Source: Pseudooceanicola sp050897975 (lineage in GTDB: Bacteria > Pseudomonadota > Alphaproteobacteria > Rhodobacterales > Rhodobacteraceae). Taken from it: DNA of 64,000 nt. The stretch covers positions 496,001-560,000 of the forward strand of contig NZ_JBPAXY010000001.1 in assembly GCF_050897975.1 (NCBI RefSeq). The letters are read 5' to 3'. Shown here in pieces: positions 32,422-40,725 of this stretch; the first letter of the stretch is position 1, and every line of letters starts with the position of its first letter. Under the pieces are notes generated by a model. It saw only the letters and a list, made by a program, of their open reading frames with translations. It was not told where the DNA came from and did not search any database. The position numbers and the translations under genes are program-made.

Positions 32422-33171
32422 TCAATCCATCAACATGCCACCGTTCACATCCAGAACGGTGCCGGTGATCCAGTTGGAAGCGGGCGAACACAGGAAAAGG
32501 ATCGCCTGGGCGATATCCTCGGGCTGGCCGTAGCGGCCCAGCGGCACGCTTCCGTGGGCCGAGGGGGCGGCGCGTTGGGTCACGGTGTCCCACATCGGGG
32601 TCTCGACCGGGCCGGGCGCGATGACGCTGGCATAGACGCCCTTGGCGGCGCCTGCCTTGGCAACCCATTTCATCAGCCCGTGCACCGCCGATTTCGCCGC
32701 GACATAGGACGGGCCAGAGGCCACGCCGCCGATTTTCGACGCGATCGAGCCCAGCGCCACCATCTTGCCCATCCCCTGCTCTGCCATGACCGGGAAGATG
32801 GCGCGGACCGGGTTCACCACGCCCATCAGGTTGACGTCGAGGATCGAGCGCCACTCGTCATCCGTCGACTCCCACAGGGGCTTGTGGGAAATGGTGCCCG
32901 CGCAGAGCACCAGCGCGTCGATGCGGCCATGCTCTGCCAGCACCTCGGCGACCAGGGCATCGGTCGCGCTTTGCGAGGTGACGTCATAGGGCCGGTAGCT
33001 GACCTTGTCGGTGCCGTAGTCGGCGGTCTCGGTGATGTCGGTGGCGATCACGGTTGCGCCCGCCTCGGCCAGGGCCAGGACCGTGGCCCGGCCGATGCCG
33101 CCTGCCGCGCCGGTCACTATGGCGATCTGTCCGTCCATGCGCGCAGGCGCGCTGACTGGTGTCAGGGTCAT
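32422..33171 (-). CDS. Short-chain dehydrogenase/reductase
   Basis: A 249-residue classical SDR. The cofactor motif TGAAGGIG is near residue 20, the NAG-like segment appears as CAGTISH near 92, and the catalytic YVAAK is near 155 with its serine upstream. A C-terminal DVNGGMLMD matches the family. It oxidises an alcohol or reduces a ketone using NAD(P). I start at 33171, where a GGGAGA site precedes the ATG; earlier frame sequence is low-complexity. It follows the binding-protein gene by 79 bases containing a hairpin. Confidence 0.87.
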   Translation of the reverse strand: MTLTPVSAPARMDGQIAIVTGAAGGIGRATVLALAEAGATVIATDITETADYGTDKVSYRPYDVTSQSATDALVAEVLAEHGRIDALVLCAGTISHKPLWESTDDEWRSILDVNLMGVVNPVRAIFPVMAEQGMGKMVALGSIASKIGGVASGPSYVAAKSAVHGLMKWVAKAGAAKGVYASVIAPGPVETPMWDTVTQRAAPSAHGSVPLGRYGQPEDIAQAILFLCSPASNWITGTVLDVNGGMLMD

Positions 33172-33207
33172 CCCTGTCTCCCGGTAACTGTTCGATTGCG
33201 TGAAGGC

Positions 33208-33230
33208 GCGCCCGGCCCCAGACCGGGCGC
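33208..33230 (-). promoter_or_regulatory. Intercistronic hairpin between the binding protein and SDR genes
   Basis: Bases 33208-33215 pair perfectly with 33223-33230 around a seven-base loop. The same arrangement occurs after ugpB, suggesting message processing or partial termination that favours the binding protein. Confidence 0.5.
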
Positions 33231-33250
33231 CCCTGATGGGCCAAGCAGGA

Positions 33251-34462
33251 TCACTCGGTCTGCATGTCCTCGAAGACCACCTCCGGGTAGGCCCGGAAGG
33301 GCTGCACCAGCTCGAAGCCGTCGGCGGTGGCCTGGATGATGCCTTCCTGGCGGGTGCCGCGATGGTCGCCCTCACGGAAGGACACGCCCCGGGCGCCGCC
33401 CACATCCGCCCCGTCCAGCGTCTCGAGCGCCGCCACCAGGTTCTCGCGGGTCAGCTCGTTGCCCGACGCCAGCAGCGCCTCGAACCCCTTGTGGAAGATC
33501 GCCGCATTGCTCCAGCCGTTGAGGCCGAAGACACCCACGGGATCGTCGGGATAATAGGCCTCGATCGACTGGCGATAGGCCGCCACTTCGGGGGCATCGC
33601 TGGACACCGGCAGCAGCCAGGAGGCGAAATAGACGCCATCCAGCAGATCCCCGGCCAGCTTGCGGGTCGAGGGGTCGGCGGTGAAGAAGGGCGCGAACCA
33701 TTCCACGTCCAGCCCCTGAAGATCCGCCGCCTTCAGCGCCGCCGCCAGGTTGGCGTTCGAACCGAACAGGATCACCGCCTCGGCGCCGGAATTGGCCACC
33801 TTGCGGATATGCGGGCTGAAGCTGGTGGTCTTCACGTCGAAGGGCACCGATTCCGCGGGCTCCATCCCCAGGTCCGCCATATAGGCGTCAAAGCCCCGCT
33901 TGGCGGATTTGCCCAGCTCGTCGTTCTCCCACAGCAGGGCGACCTTGCTCAGCCCCAGCTGGTTGACCGCATAGTCCAGGTTGGACGCCGCCGACCATCC
34001 GTAGTCGGGCAGCAGCGGGAACACCGTGGGTTCGACGAAAAAGGCGCTGGCCCCGCCGATCGGGCCGACCACCGGCAGGCCAACCTCGCGGGCATAGGGC
34101 AGCACGGCCACGTTGGTGGCCGTCCCGATGGGCGCGGCAAGGGCAAAGATGCCGTCGTCCTCGACCATCTGCCGGGTCACCGCGACAGAGCGCGCCGGGT
34201 CATAGCCGTCGTCCTTGGTGACATAGTTGACGGTCCAGCCGTCGATGCCGCCGTTCTCGTTCAGATTGCGATAGTAGGCCTCGGCGGCGTGCGTCAGGAT
34301 CGCGTAGAACGGCACCGGCCCCGTCACCGGGGTAAAGGCCCCGATGGTGACAACCTTGTTTTCCGCGTCGATTCCCACGTCTGCCGCCATCGCCGGTGTC
34401 ACCAGGACGCCGGTGGCCACGAGCGCCGCTGCACGCAGCGGCCCCTTGAGTTGCTGAAACAT
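33251..34462 (-). CDS. Liv-type periplasmic substrate-binding protein
   Basis: A 403-residue binding protein of the leucine/isoleucine/valine family (Peripla_BP_6). A Sec signal peptide is seen at residues 1-27 (cleavage after AMA). The mature part starts with the family pattern VTIGAFTPVTGPVPFYA, has VVGPIGGASAFF near residue 135, and SNANLAAALKAADLQ near 240. It binds the cargo for the LivHMGF proteins encoded downstream; the first-lobe sequence does not identify the ligand. It is the first gene of the long minus-strand operon; its promoter region holds an AATGCATT site. The ATG follows an AGGAGAAAA sequence. Confidence 0.87.
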   Translation of the reverse strand: MFQQLKGPLRAAALVATGVLVTPAMAADVGIDAENKVVTIGAFTPVTGPVPFYAILTHAAEAYYRNLNENGGIDGWTVNYVTKDDGYDPARSVAVTRQMVEDDGIFALAAPIGTATNVAVLPYAREVGLPVVGPIGGASAFFVEPTVFPLLPDYGWSAASNLDYAVNQLGLSKVALLWENDELGKSAKRGFDAYMADLGMEPAESVPFDVKTTSFSPHIRKVANSGAEAVILFGSNANLAAALKAADLQGLDVEWFAPFFTADPSTRKLAGDLLDGVYFASWLLPVSSDAPEVAAYRQSIEAYYPDDPVGVFGLNGWSNAAIFHKGFEALLASGNELTRENLVAALETLDGADVGGARGVSFREGDHRGTRQEGIIQATADGFELVQPFRAYPEVVFEDMQTE

Positions 34463-34531
34463 TTTCTCCTCCCAAAGGGGTGTTATCCCCGGCTTGACGA
34501 TAGGTCTGCGTCGCCGCGCACGTCAATATAA

Positions 34532-34539
34532 AATGCATT
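34532..34539. promoter_or_regulatory. AATGCATT palindrome, site 4
   Basis: A perfect palindrome 70 bases upstream of the binding-protein start codon. On the minus strand it is followed by a TATATT sequence that may be the -10 element, which would let a bound protein block the promoter. Confidence 0.6.
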
Positions 34540-34636
34540 TATTCTGAGGGCAGCCCCGCAAACCCCTTTCTTTCATGGCAATAAAGGCCAATCTCAACGG
34601 AATTTTCTGCCCCGCGGCACCCTCTATAATGTCTAT

Positions 34637-34644
34637 AATGCATT
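34637..34644. promoter_or_regulatory. AATGCATT palindrome, site 5
   Basis: A perfect palindrome that overlaps the second of two TATAAT sequences upstream of the CoA-transferase gene, a good position for a repressor. It is 105 bases (five times 21) from site 4. Confidence 0.6.
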
Positions 34645-34729
34645 TTTTAGTTGTCAGCCTCCGAGTCATCTGACACCCATGTGGCCCATGCGGCCCGGCA
34701 CCTGTCCGGGCGGAACAAGGGAGAAGGCC

Positions 34730-35959
34730 ATGAACAGCGGCGTGCTGGCAGGAAAGACCATCGTCGAACTGGGGAGCATGATCGCCGCCCCCTTCGCCAC
34801 CCACATTCTGCAACAGCTGGGGGCCGAGGTGATCAAGATCGAGCCCCCGGGCGGCGAGACCACGCGCAAGCTGGTGCGCGGCGGGCCCAGCGGCAGCTAC
34901 CTGGCCTTCAACCGCGGCAAGAAAAGCCTGTGCCTGGACCTGCAATCGGAGGCCGGCAAAGAGATCTTCGCCCGGCTGATCGCCAGGGCCGACATCGTGG
35001 TGCACAACCTGTCGCCCTCTGCCGCGCGCAAGCTGGGCGCGACCTTTGCCGATTGCGACGCGCTGAACCCCGACATCATCCATTGCCACATCAAGGGCTA
35101 CGGCGCCGGGCCCCTGGCCGAAGAGGTCGCCTCGAACCCGATCGCCGAGGCGGCGACCGGGGTGATGTTCTCGAACCGGCAGGACGGGCGCCCCACCCGG
35201 CTGGGCCCCTCCTATCACGATCAGTTCGCGGGCTGTTACGCCGCCATCGCCGTGCTGACGGCGCTGCTGGCGGGCGACCGTGCCAAGCGCGAGATCACCC
35301 TGGGCCTTTACGAGACGGGGCTGCATATCGCGGCGCGGGATCTGCTGGGCGTGCAGCTCAAGACGCAGATCCTGGGCCGGGCCGAAACCGAACCCTCGGC
35401 CGAATTCAGCATTCCCGGCTATGGCGCCTATGAGACCCGCGACGGGCGGTGGATCTATCTGGTGATGCTGAACGACGCCCATTGGAGCAAGTTCTGCACG
35501 GCCACCGGCCTGCCCGCTGATCCTGCCCTGGCCGGGCTGCGCGACCGCCGCCGCGCCCGCCCCCAGGTCGAGGCGCTGGTGCGCGAGGCCGTGGCGGGGT
35601 TCAGCTATGACGCCCTGGCCGAGAGGCTGGGCGCCCAGGGTGTGGGCTTTACCGAGATCCTGTCGACCGACCGGGTGATGGAGGCGCCCCAGGCCCAGGC
35701 CCCGGGCAAGGCCAGCACCTTCGGCTTCGAGGCGTTGTCGTTCCTGGGCCCGGACCTGCCCCTGCCGGGGCTGGTGCGCGACGAGGGGTTGGACGGCGCC
35801 CCGCCCCTGCTGGGCGAAGACACCGAGGCGCTGCTGGCCGATCTGGGCTATGGGCCAGAGAGGATCGCCGCGCTGCTGCAAGAGGGCGCCGCCCTGCGCG
35901 CCGATCCGGGCCAGGAACTTTGGGCGCGCCCGCGTGTCAAGGAGGCCACCCCGGGCTAG
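34730..35959 (+). CDS. Class III (CaiB/BaiF) CoA-transferase
   Basis: A 409-residue family III CoA-transferase. It shows IVELGSMIAAPFATHILQQL at the N-terminus, VIKIEPPGGETTR, LDLQSEAGKE, and the catalytic Asp in SYHDQFAGCY (Asp164). It is the third such protein in this 16-kb locus and the only one on the plus strand, diverging from the Liv-type operon. It probably activates the imported acid with CoA. An ATG further upstream at 34679 lacks a good ribosome-binding site; GGGAGAAGG precedes 34730. It converges on the AraC-type regulator. Confidence 0.85.
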   Translation: MNSGVLAGKTIVELGSMIAAPFATHILQQLGAEVIKIEPPGGETTRKLVRGGPSGSYLAFNRGKKSLCLDLQSEAGKEIFARLIARADIVVHNLSPSAARKLGATFADCDALNPDIIHCHIKGYGAGPLAEEVASNPIAEAATGVMFSNRQDGRPTRLGPSYHDQFAGCYAAIAVLTALLAGDRAKREITLGLYETGLHIAARDLLGVQLKTQILGRAETEPSAEFSIPGYGAYETRDGRWIYLVMLNDAHWSKFCTATGLPADPALAGLRDRRRARPQVEALVREAVAGFSYDALAERLGAQGVGFTEILSTDRVMEAPQAQAPGKASTFGFEALSFLGPDLPLPGLVRDEGLDGAPPLLGEDTEALLADLGYGPERIAALLQEGAALRADPGQELWARPRVKEATPG

Positions 35960-35971
35960 GCCGCCGGGCGG

Positions 35972-36883
35972 TCAGGACACCTCCAGCCGCAAGCGCTCGA
36001 TGTCGCGCTTCGGCGGGTTACCGAAAAGCCGCGCATATTCACGACTGAACTGCGACGGGCTTTCATAGCCGACGCGGAAAGAGGCGGTGGCCGCATCCAG
36101 GTGGTCGTTCAGCATCATCTGCCGCGCCTCGTTGAGGCGCAGCCATTTCTGGTACTTCAGCGGGCTCATGGTGGTCAGGTCGCGGAAATGCTGGTGGAAG
36201 GTCGAGGCGCTCATCTGTGCGCGCTCGGCCAGTTCCTCGACGCGCAGCGGCTCGGCATAGTTCAGCTTCATCCAGTTCAGCAGGGCCAGGATGCGCTGAT
36301 TCGGATTGCCCGCCGCCACGAAGGACCACAGGCGGGGCCCCTGATCGCTGAGCAGCAGCCGATAGTGGATCTCTTGCAGGATCAGCGGCGCCAGTACGGG
36401 AATCGCCGCCGGTTCCTCCAGCAGGGCAACCAGCCGTTCCAGCGGCGAGATCAGCGCGGGCGTCACCTGGCCCACGGCGACGCTGCGGCGCTCGGTGCGC
36501 TGGCGCGGCGGGGCCAGGTCGCGCGCCACCATCTCGGCCAGCATTCGCTGGTCCAGTTTCATCACCAGGCCCAGACAAGGCACCTCTGGCGTCGCCTCGA
36601 TGATCTGCGTCTGGCCGGGGATTTCCAGCGAGGTGATCAGGAACCCCGCCGGATCGTAGCGATGCGGTGCGCCGCCGACGAACATCTGTTTCGCCCCCTG
36701 CGCCACGACCAGAAGGGCCGGTTCGACCAGGCAGATGTCAGGCTCTGTCGGGCGGGTGCGCCGAAAGAAGCTCAGCCCGTCGATCGGGGTCGTGACATCC
36801 TCGGCCGTGCCGCACCAGGCCTGGATCCCCGCCGCAAGGGCCTTGTGCGCTGTCGGTGCGGGAGGGATCTGGGGGTCGGGCAT
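35972..36883 (-). CDS. AraC family transcriptional regulator
   Basis: A 303-residue regulator. The N-terminal AraC-type sensor domain (about residues 20-180) contains EPALLVVAQGAKQMFVGG and LGLVMKLDQRMLAEMV. Two helix-turn-helix motifs of the AraC DNA-binding domain follow (RVEELAERAQMSASTFHQHF near 215 and ATASFRVGYESPSQFSREYARLFG near 265). The group often controls an adjacent oxidoreductase or hydrolase. The alpha/beta hydrolase gene lies 57 bases upstream on the same strand and is the likely target or operon partner. The inducer is unknown. Confidence 0.87.
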   Translation of the reverse strand: MPDPQIPPAPTAHKALAAGIQAWCGTAEDVTTPIDGLSFFRRTRPTEPDICLVEPALLVVAQGAKQMFVGGAPHRYDPAGFLITSLEIPGQTQIIEATPEVPCLGLVMKLDQRMLAEMVARDLAPPRQRTERRSVAVGQVTPALISPLERLVALLEEPAAIPVLAPLILQEIHYRLLLSDQGPRLWSFVAAGNPNQRILALLNWMKLNYAEPLRVEELAERAQMSASTFHQHFRDLTTMSPLKYQKWLRLNEARQMMLNDHLDAATASFRVGYESPSQFSREYARLFGNPPKRDIERLRLEVS

Positions 36884-36940
36884 GGGCGGTCTGGGTCCAA
36901 TGGGTCGGCAGGGCCACCCGAAAGCGGCCCCACCCGTCTA

Positions 36941-37897
36941 TCACAGGTTCTCGGTAAAGAAGCTGGTGAACTTGTCGAAGGGGATCTTGCCCAGCTGATC
37001 GTAAAGGTCGGTATGGGTCGCGCCCTCGACGATATACAGCTCCTTCGGCTCGGCCGCGTTCTCAAAGGCGGTTTCGCTGAAGTAGCGCGAATGCGCCTCG
37101 GACCCGTGCACCAGCAGGACGGGCCGCGGGGCGATCTCGTCGATGTAGGTCAAGAGCGGCATGTTCATGAAGGACAGCGGCGTGGTGTTGGTCCAGGAGG
37201 CGTTCGAGTTGACCGAACGGGCGTGGAAGCCGCGGTTTTCATCGGTGTAGTAGGCCGCGTACTGCTTGACGAAAAGCGGGGCGTCTTCCGGCAGGTTCTG
37301 CAGCGCGGTCGGGCTGTAGGAGGGGGTGCCCGCTTCGGCATCGGCCCAGCGCTGTGCGTTCAGACCCTTGCGGGCCTCGATGCGCTGCTCTTTCGAGGTG
37401 CTGTCGAAGTAGCCCTGCGACATCATCCGGCTGATGTCGTACATCGTGGTCGCTGCCACGGCCTTGATCCGGGTGTCGGCAGCCGCCGCGTTCAGGCCCA
37501 TGCCGCCGAAACCGCAGATGCCCAGGATGCCGATCCGTTCACGGTCGACATTGTCCAGCAGGCCCAGGAAATCAACCGCGGCGCTGAAATCCTCGGTGTT
37601 GATTTCGGGCGAGGCCAGGTTGCGCGGCTCACCACCGGATTCCCCGGTATAGGAGGCGTCGAAGGCCAGGGTGACGAAGCCGCGTTCGGCCAGGGTCTGG
37701 GCGTGCAGGCCCGAGGATTGCTCTTTGACCGCGCCAAAGGGGCCGCTGACGGCGATGGCGGCGAAGGGGCCCTCGCCCTTGGGGGTGTAAAGATCGCCCG
37801 CCAGCGGAATGCCGTAGCGGTTGGTGAAGGTGACCTTGCGGTGATCGACCTTGTCGCTTTTGGCGAAGGTCTTGTCCCACTCCTGCGTCAGTTCCAT
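36941..37897 (-). CDS. Alpha/beta hydrolase with cysteine nucleophile (dienelactone hydrolase-like)
   Basis: A 318-residue alpha/beta-hydrolase. The nucleophile elbow reads GICGFGGMG with Cys128 in place of Ser, a pattern seen in the YcjY and dienelactone hydrolase groups. Later residues VLLVHGSEAHSRYFSE (acid position) and VEGATHTDLYDQ (His near 300) complete a Cys-Asp/Glu-His triad. No signal peptide is seen, so it acts in the cytoplasm. I start at 37897 with AAAGGAA upstream. It lies 57 bases before the AraC-type regulator gene, and the two are probably linked. The substrate, probably an ester or lactone, is unknown. Confidence 0.8.
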   Translation of the reverse strand: MELTQEWDKTFAKSDKVDHRKVTFTNRYGIPLAGDLYTPKGEGPFAAIAVSGPFGAVKEQSSGLHAQTLAERGFVTLAFDASYTGESGGEPRNLASPEINTEDFSAAVDFLGLLDNVDRERIGILGICGFGGMGLNAAAADTRIKAVAATTMYDISRMMSQGYFDSTSKEQRIEARKGLNAQRWADAEAGTPSYSPTALQNLPEDAPLFVKQYAAYYTDENRGFHARSVNSNASWTNTTPLSFMNMPLLTYIDEIAPRPVLLVHGSEAHSRYFSETAFENAAEPKELYIVEGATHTDLYDQLGKIPFDKFTSFFTENL

Positions 37898-38118
37898 CTG
37901 CTTTCCTTTCGAATTGTCTTGCCGACACACCGGCCGGCGTTGACGACCAGATAGTCCGGCAAGGAGCGGAGCAGATAGAACATTCCGGCGCAATCCTTGC
38001 CTGATCCTCCGACAGACAGAGATTTCCGCGTCTCGGCAGGTCAAGACAGCCCGGCGCGCACGCGAAATCGCCCCATGCCCGGCGGGTGCCGCCCGCGACC
38101 GGCAGGGCCTGCGGCGCC

Positions 38119-38580
38119 CTATCGGGCGGCGTGGGCCAACAGCAGGCTGCTTTGCGAGTTCACCACGCCGGGCACCTCGCGGATCTCGCGCAGGATCTGG
38201 TCAAAGCTGACCAGGCTGTCGGTGCGGATGTCCACCACCAGATCCCAGGCACCGCTGGTCGACCAGACCGTGGTCACCCCCGCAATCCGCGACAGGGTGT
38301 GAATGACCTGCCGCGACATGCGCCCCTGAAGTTCGATCATCGTGATGGCGCGCACCTCGCCCTCGACATCGACGTCGGTTTCAATGGTGAAGCGACGAAT
38401 GCGCCCGCTGCGGCGCAGGGCGTCCAGCCGTGTCTTTACCGTGGTGCGCGACAGGCCGGTGACCTGCGCCAGTTCGGTGACCGACATCCGGGCATCGTCC
38501 CGCAGCGCCGCGATCAGGGCGCTGTCGCGGGGCGAAAGGCTTTGGCTGCTCGAAGGCCTTGGCGGATCGGTATCGTCCAT
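38119..38580 (-). CDS. Lrp/AsnC family transcriptional regulator
   Basis: A 153-residue Lrp-type regulator: winged helix-turn-helix (ARMSVTELAQVTGLSRTTVKTRLDAL near residue 30) followed by an AsnC ligand-binding domain (AITMIELQGRMSRQVIHTLSRIAGV near 80). It is divergent from arginase and ornithine cyclodeaminase and probably controls them in response to arginine or ornithine. Start choice: the ATG at 38580 gives normal length; starts at 38589 or 38631 would also be in frame and would push the protein over the repeated ATTGACC motifs. No strong ribosome-binding site precedes it, so the exact start is uncertain. Confidence 0.8.
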   Translation of the reverse strand: MDDTDPPRPSSSQSLSPRDSALIAALRDDARMSVTELAQVTGLSRTTVKTRLDALRRSGRIRRFTIETDVDVEGEVRAITMIELQGRMSRQVIHTLSRIAGVTTVWSTSGAWDLVVDIRTDSLVSFDQILREIREVPGVVNSQSSLLLAHAAR

Positions 38581-38701
38581 ATTGACCATACTGCTGCGCA
38601 AATTGACCAAAATCAATTTCCAATTGTCCATCTTCTCAGTCAAAAACGCCGTTTTCCTGCCGCATCTTCGGGGCACCCCACCCCAACACAAAGACAAGCC
38701 G
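38581..38701. promoter_or_regulatory. Lrp/arginase divergent promoter with ATTGACC repeats
   Basis: The region is AT-rich compared with its surroundings. ATTGACC occurs at 38581-38587 and 38602-38608, 21 bases apart, with a related CAATTGTCC at 38621-38629. Two-turn spacing fits cooperative binding of an Lrp-type octamer. These are candidate operators for autoregulation and arginase control. Confidence 0.45.
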
Positions 38702-39631
38702 ATGACGAAAACCTGTGCCCTTCTCGGCGCCCCGATCGAAACCGGCGCCTCGCAGCGCGGTTGCCTCATGGGCCCGGCCAGCCTTCGGACGGCGGGCCTG
38801 GGCGAAGAGATCGCGCGCCTTGGCTGGCAGGTCACGGATATGGGCGATGTGGCGATCCCGGCCCAGACCCCGCTGGCCCATGCCAACCCCGCGCTGCACC
38901 ATCTGGCGGAAACCCGCGCCTGGATCGCCGAACTGACCCGCGCCGCCTATGAGGCCGGGCGCCAGGCCGACGTGCCGGTCTTCCTCGGCGGCGACCATTC
39001 CATGGCCGCGGCGACCCTTCCAGCGATGGCCCAACGGGCCGCCGAGGCGGGCCGCCCGCTTTTCGTTCTGTGGCTGGATGCGCACCCGGATCTGCACACG
39101 CTGGAGACGACGACCAGCGGCCACCTGCACGGCACCCCCATGGCCTATGCCCTGGGCCTGCCCGGCTGCGACGCCTATCCGCCCTGTGCCCACCCCCTGC
39201 GCCCCGAGAACATCTGCATGATGGGCATCCGCTCGGTGGATGAGGCCGAACAGGCGGTCATCGCCCGGCTGGGGATCGAGGTGCAGGACATGCGCGCCCT
39301 GGACGAGACCGGCGTGCTGGCCCCGCTGCGTACCTTCCTGTCGCGTCTGGCCCAGGCGGACGGGATGCTGCACGTCTCTTTCGACGTGGATTTCCTTGAC
39401 CCCGCCATCGCGCCCGCGGTCGGCACTACCGTCCCCGGCGGCGCCACCTTCCGCGAGGCGCATCTGATCATGGAAACCCTCTGCGACAGCGGCCTTGTGA
39501 CCTCGCTCGACCTGGTCGAGCTGAACCCCTTCCTCGACGAACGCGGCCGCAGCGCGAAACTGCTGTGCGACCTGACCGCAAGCCTGTTTGGCCGCCGCGT
39601 TCTGGACCGCCCAACCCGGAGTTTTGGATAA
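38702..39631 (+). CDS. rocF: Arginase
   Basis: A 309-residue ureohydrolase. The binuclear manganese site is complete: FLGGDHSMA near residue 99, WLDAHPDLHT near 124, and SFDVDFLDP near 228, plus the closing DLVELNPFLDERGRSAKL segment. It converts L-arginine to ornithine and urea. The stop overlaps the ornithine cyclodeaminase start by one base (TAATG), so the two enzymes form a short pathway from arginine to proline and ammonia. The gene diverges from an Lrp-type regulator that probably controls it. Arginase is preferred to agmatinase because of the length and the ornithine cyclodeaminase partner. Confidence 0.92.
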   Translation: MTKTCALLGAPIETGASQRGCLMGPASLRTAGLGEEIARLGWQVTDMGDVAIPAQTPLAHANPALHHLAETRAWIAELTRAAYEAGRQADVPVFLGGDHSMAAATLPAMAQRAAEAGRPLFVLWLDAHPDLHTLETTTSGHLHGTPMAYALGLPGCDAYPPCAHPLRPENICMMGIRSVDEAEQAVIARLGIEVQDMRALDETGVLAPLRTFLSRLAQADGMLHVSFDVDFLDPAIAPAVGTTVPGGATFREAHLIMETLCDSGLVTSLDLVELNPFLDERGRSAKLLCDLTASLFGRRVLDRPTRSFG

Positions 39632-40680
39632 TGGCAATCGCCCCTTCGCAGCTGGCCTATGTGCCCTTCGTCTCTGTCGAGAACATGATGCGCCTGGTGC
39701 ATCACGTCGGCATCGAACCCTTCCTGACCGAACTGGCAGGCTATATCGAGGAAGACTTCAAGCGCTGGCCCGAGTTCGACAAGACCCCGCGCGTGGCGGC
39801 CCATGTCCCCGACGGGGTGATCGAGCTGATGCCGACCGCCGACAACGCCCTTTACGGGTTCAAATATGTCAACGGCCACCCGAAGAACACCCGCACGGGC
39901 CACCAGACGGTGACCGCCTTCGGCGTCCTGTCCGAGGTCGAGACGGGCTATCCCGTCCTGCTCAGCGAGATGACGGTGCTGACCGCGCTGCGCACCGCCG
40001 CCACCTCGGCGCTGGTCGGGCGCTATCTGGCGCCCAAGGGGGCAGAGGTCATGGCGATGATCGGCAATGGCGCCCAGTGCGAGTTCCAGGCCATGGCCTT
40101 TCGCGCCCTCTGCGGCATCGGGCGCCTGCGCCTTTACGACATCGACCCCGCCGCCACCGAAAAGGCCGCGCGCAACCTGACGGCGCAGGGGTTCGACGTG
40201 GTGGCCTGTACCAGCGGCGAAGAGGCGGTGACCGGGGCGCAGATCCTCACCACCTGCACCGCCGACAAGCAATATGCGACGATCCTGACCGACAACATGG
40301 TGGGAAGCGGCCAGCACATCAACGCCATCGGCGGCGACTGCCCCGGCAAGACCGAGCTGCACCGCGACATCCTGCTGCGGTCCGACATCTTTGTCGAATA
40401 TCCCGAACAGACGCGCATCGAGGGCGAGATCCAGGCGCTGCCCCCCGATCACCCGGTGACCGAGCTGTGGCAGGTGATGCGCGGCGAGGCCCCGGGCCGC
40501 CGCGATGACCGTCAGCTGACCCTCTTCGACAGCGTCGGTTTCGCCACCGAGGATTTCTCGGCCCTGCGCTATGTCCGCGACAAGATCAGGGGCACCGAAT
40601 TTGCCGTCGATCTGGACATGCTGGCCGACCCGGACGATCCGCGCGATCTGTTCGGGATGCTGGCGCGCTCGGCCCAATAG
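39631..40680 (+). CDS. ocd: Ornithine cyclodeaminase
   Basis: A 349-residue ornithine cyclodeaminase/mu-crystallin family enzyme. FKYVNGHPKNTRTG with its substrate-binding Lys is near residue 72, the NAD-binding MIGNGAQCEFQAMAF near 150, and the SVGFATEDFSAL segment near 300. It deaminates and cyclises ornithine to proline with bound NAD+. It directly follows arginase with one-base overlap. Its end faces the LysR-type gene across a small GC-rich hairpin region. Other family members act on different amino acids, but the arginase context makes ornithine most likely. Confidence 0.92.
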   Translation: MAIAPSQLAYVPFVSVENMMRLVHHVGIEPFLTELAGYIEEDFKRWPEFDKTPRVAAHVPDGVIELMPTADNALYGFKYVNGHPKNTRTGHQTVTAFGVLSEVETGYPVLLSEMTVLTALRTAATSALVGRYLAPKGAEVMAMIGNGAQCEFQAMAFRALCGIGRLRLYDIDPAATEKAARNLTAQGFDVVACTSGEEAVTGAQILTTCTADKQYATILTDNMVGSGQHINAIGGDCPGKTELHRDILLRSDIFVEYPEQTRIEGEIQALPPDHPVTELWQVMRGEAPGRRDDRQLTLFDSVGFATEDFSALRYVRDKIRGTEFAVDLDMLADPDDPRDLFGMLARSAQ

Positions 40681-40701
40681 CAAGCCCCTGGGACCTTGGG
40701 C

Positions 40702-40718
40702 GGGCGCCCGTTGCGCCC
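40702..40718. terminator. Short hairpin between convergent genes
   Basis: Six bases at 40702-40707 pair with 40713-40718 around a five-base loop. It lies between the ends of ornithine cyclodeaminase and the LysR-type gene and may end both transcripts. The stem is short and has no T tail. Confidence 0.35.
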
Positions 40719-40725
40719 CGGGGCC

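Larger units (their letters stand above)
34463..34729. promoter_or_regulatory. Divergent promoter with two AATGCATT sites
   Basis: A 267-base region, unusually AT-rich around 34525-34650, between the binding protein gene and the third CoA-transferase gene. It holds AATGCATT palindromes at 34532 and 34637. Two tandem TATAAT sequences (34625-34630 and 34634-34639) lie about 90 to 105 bases before the CoA-transferase start and look like -10 elements. Confidence 0.55.
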
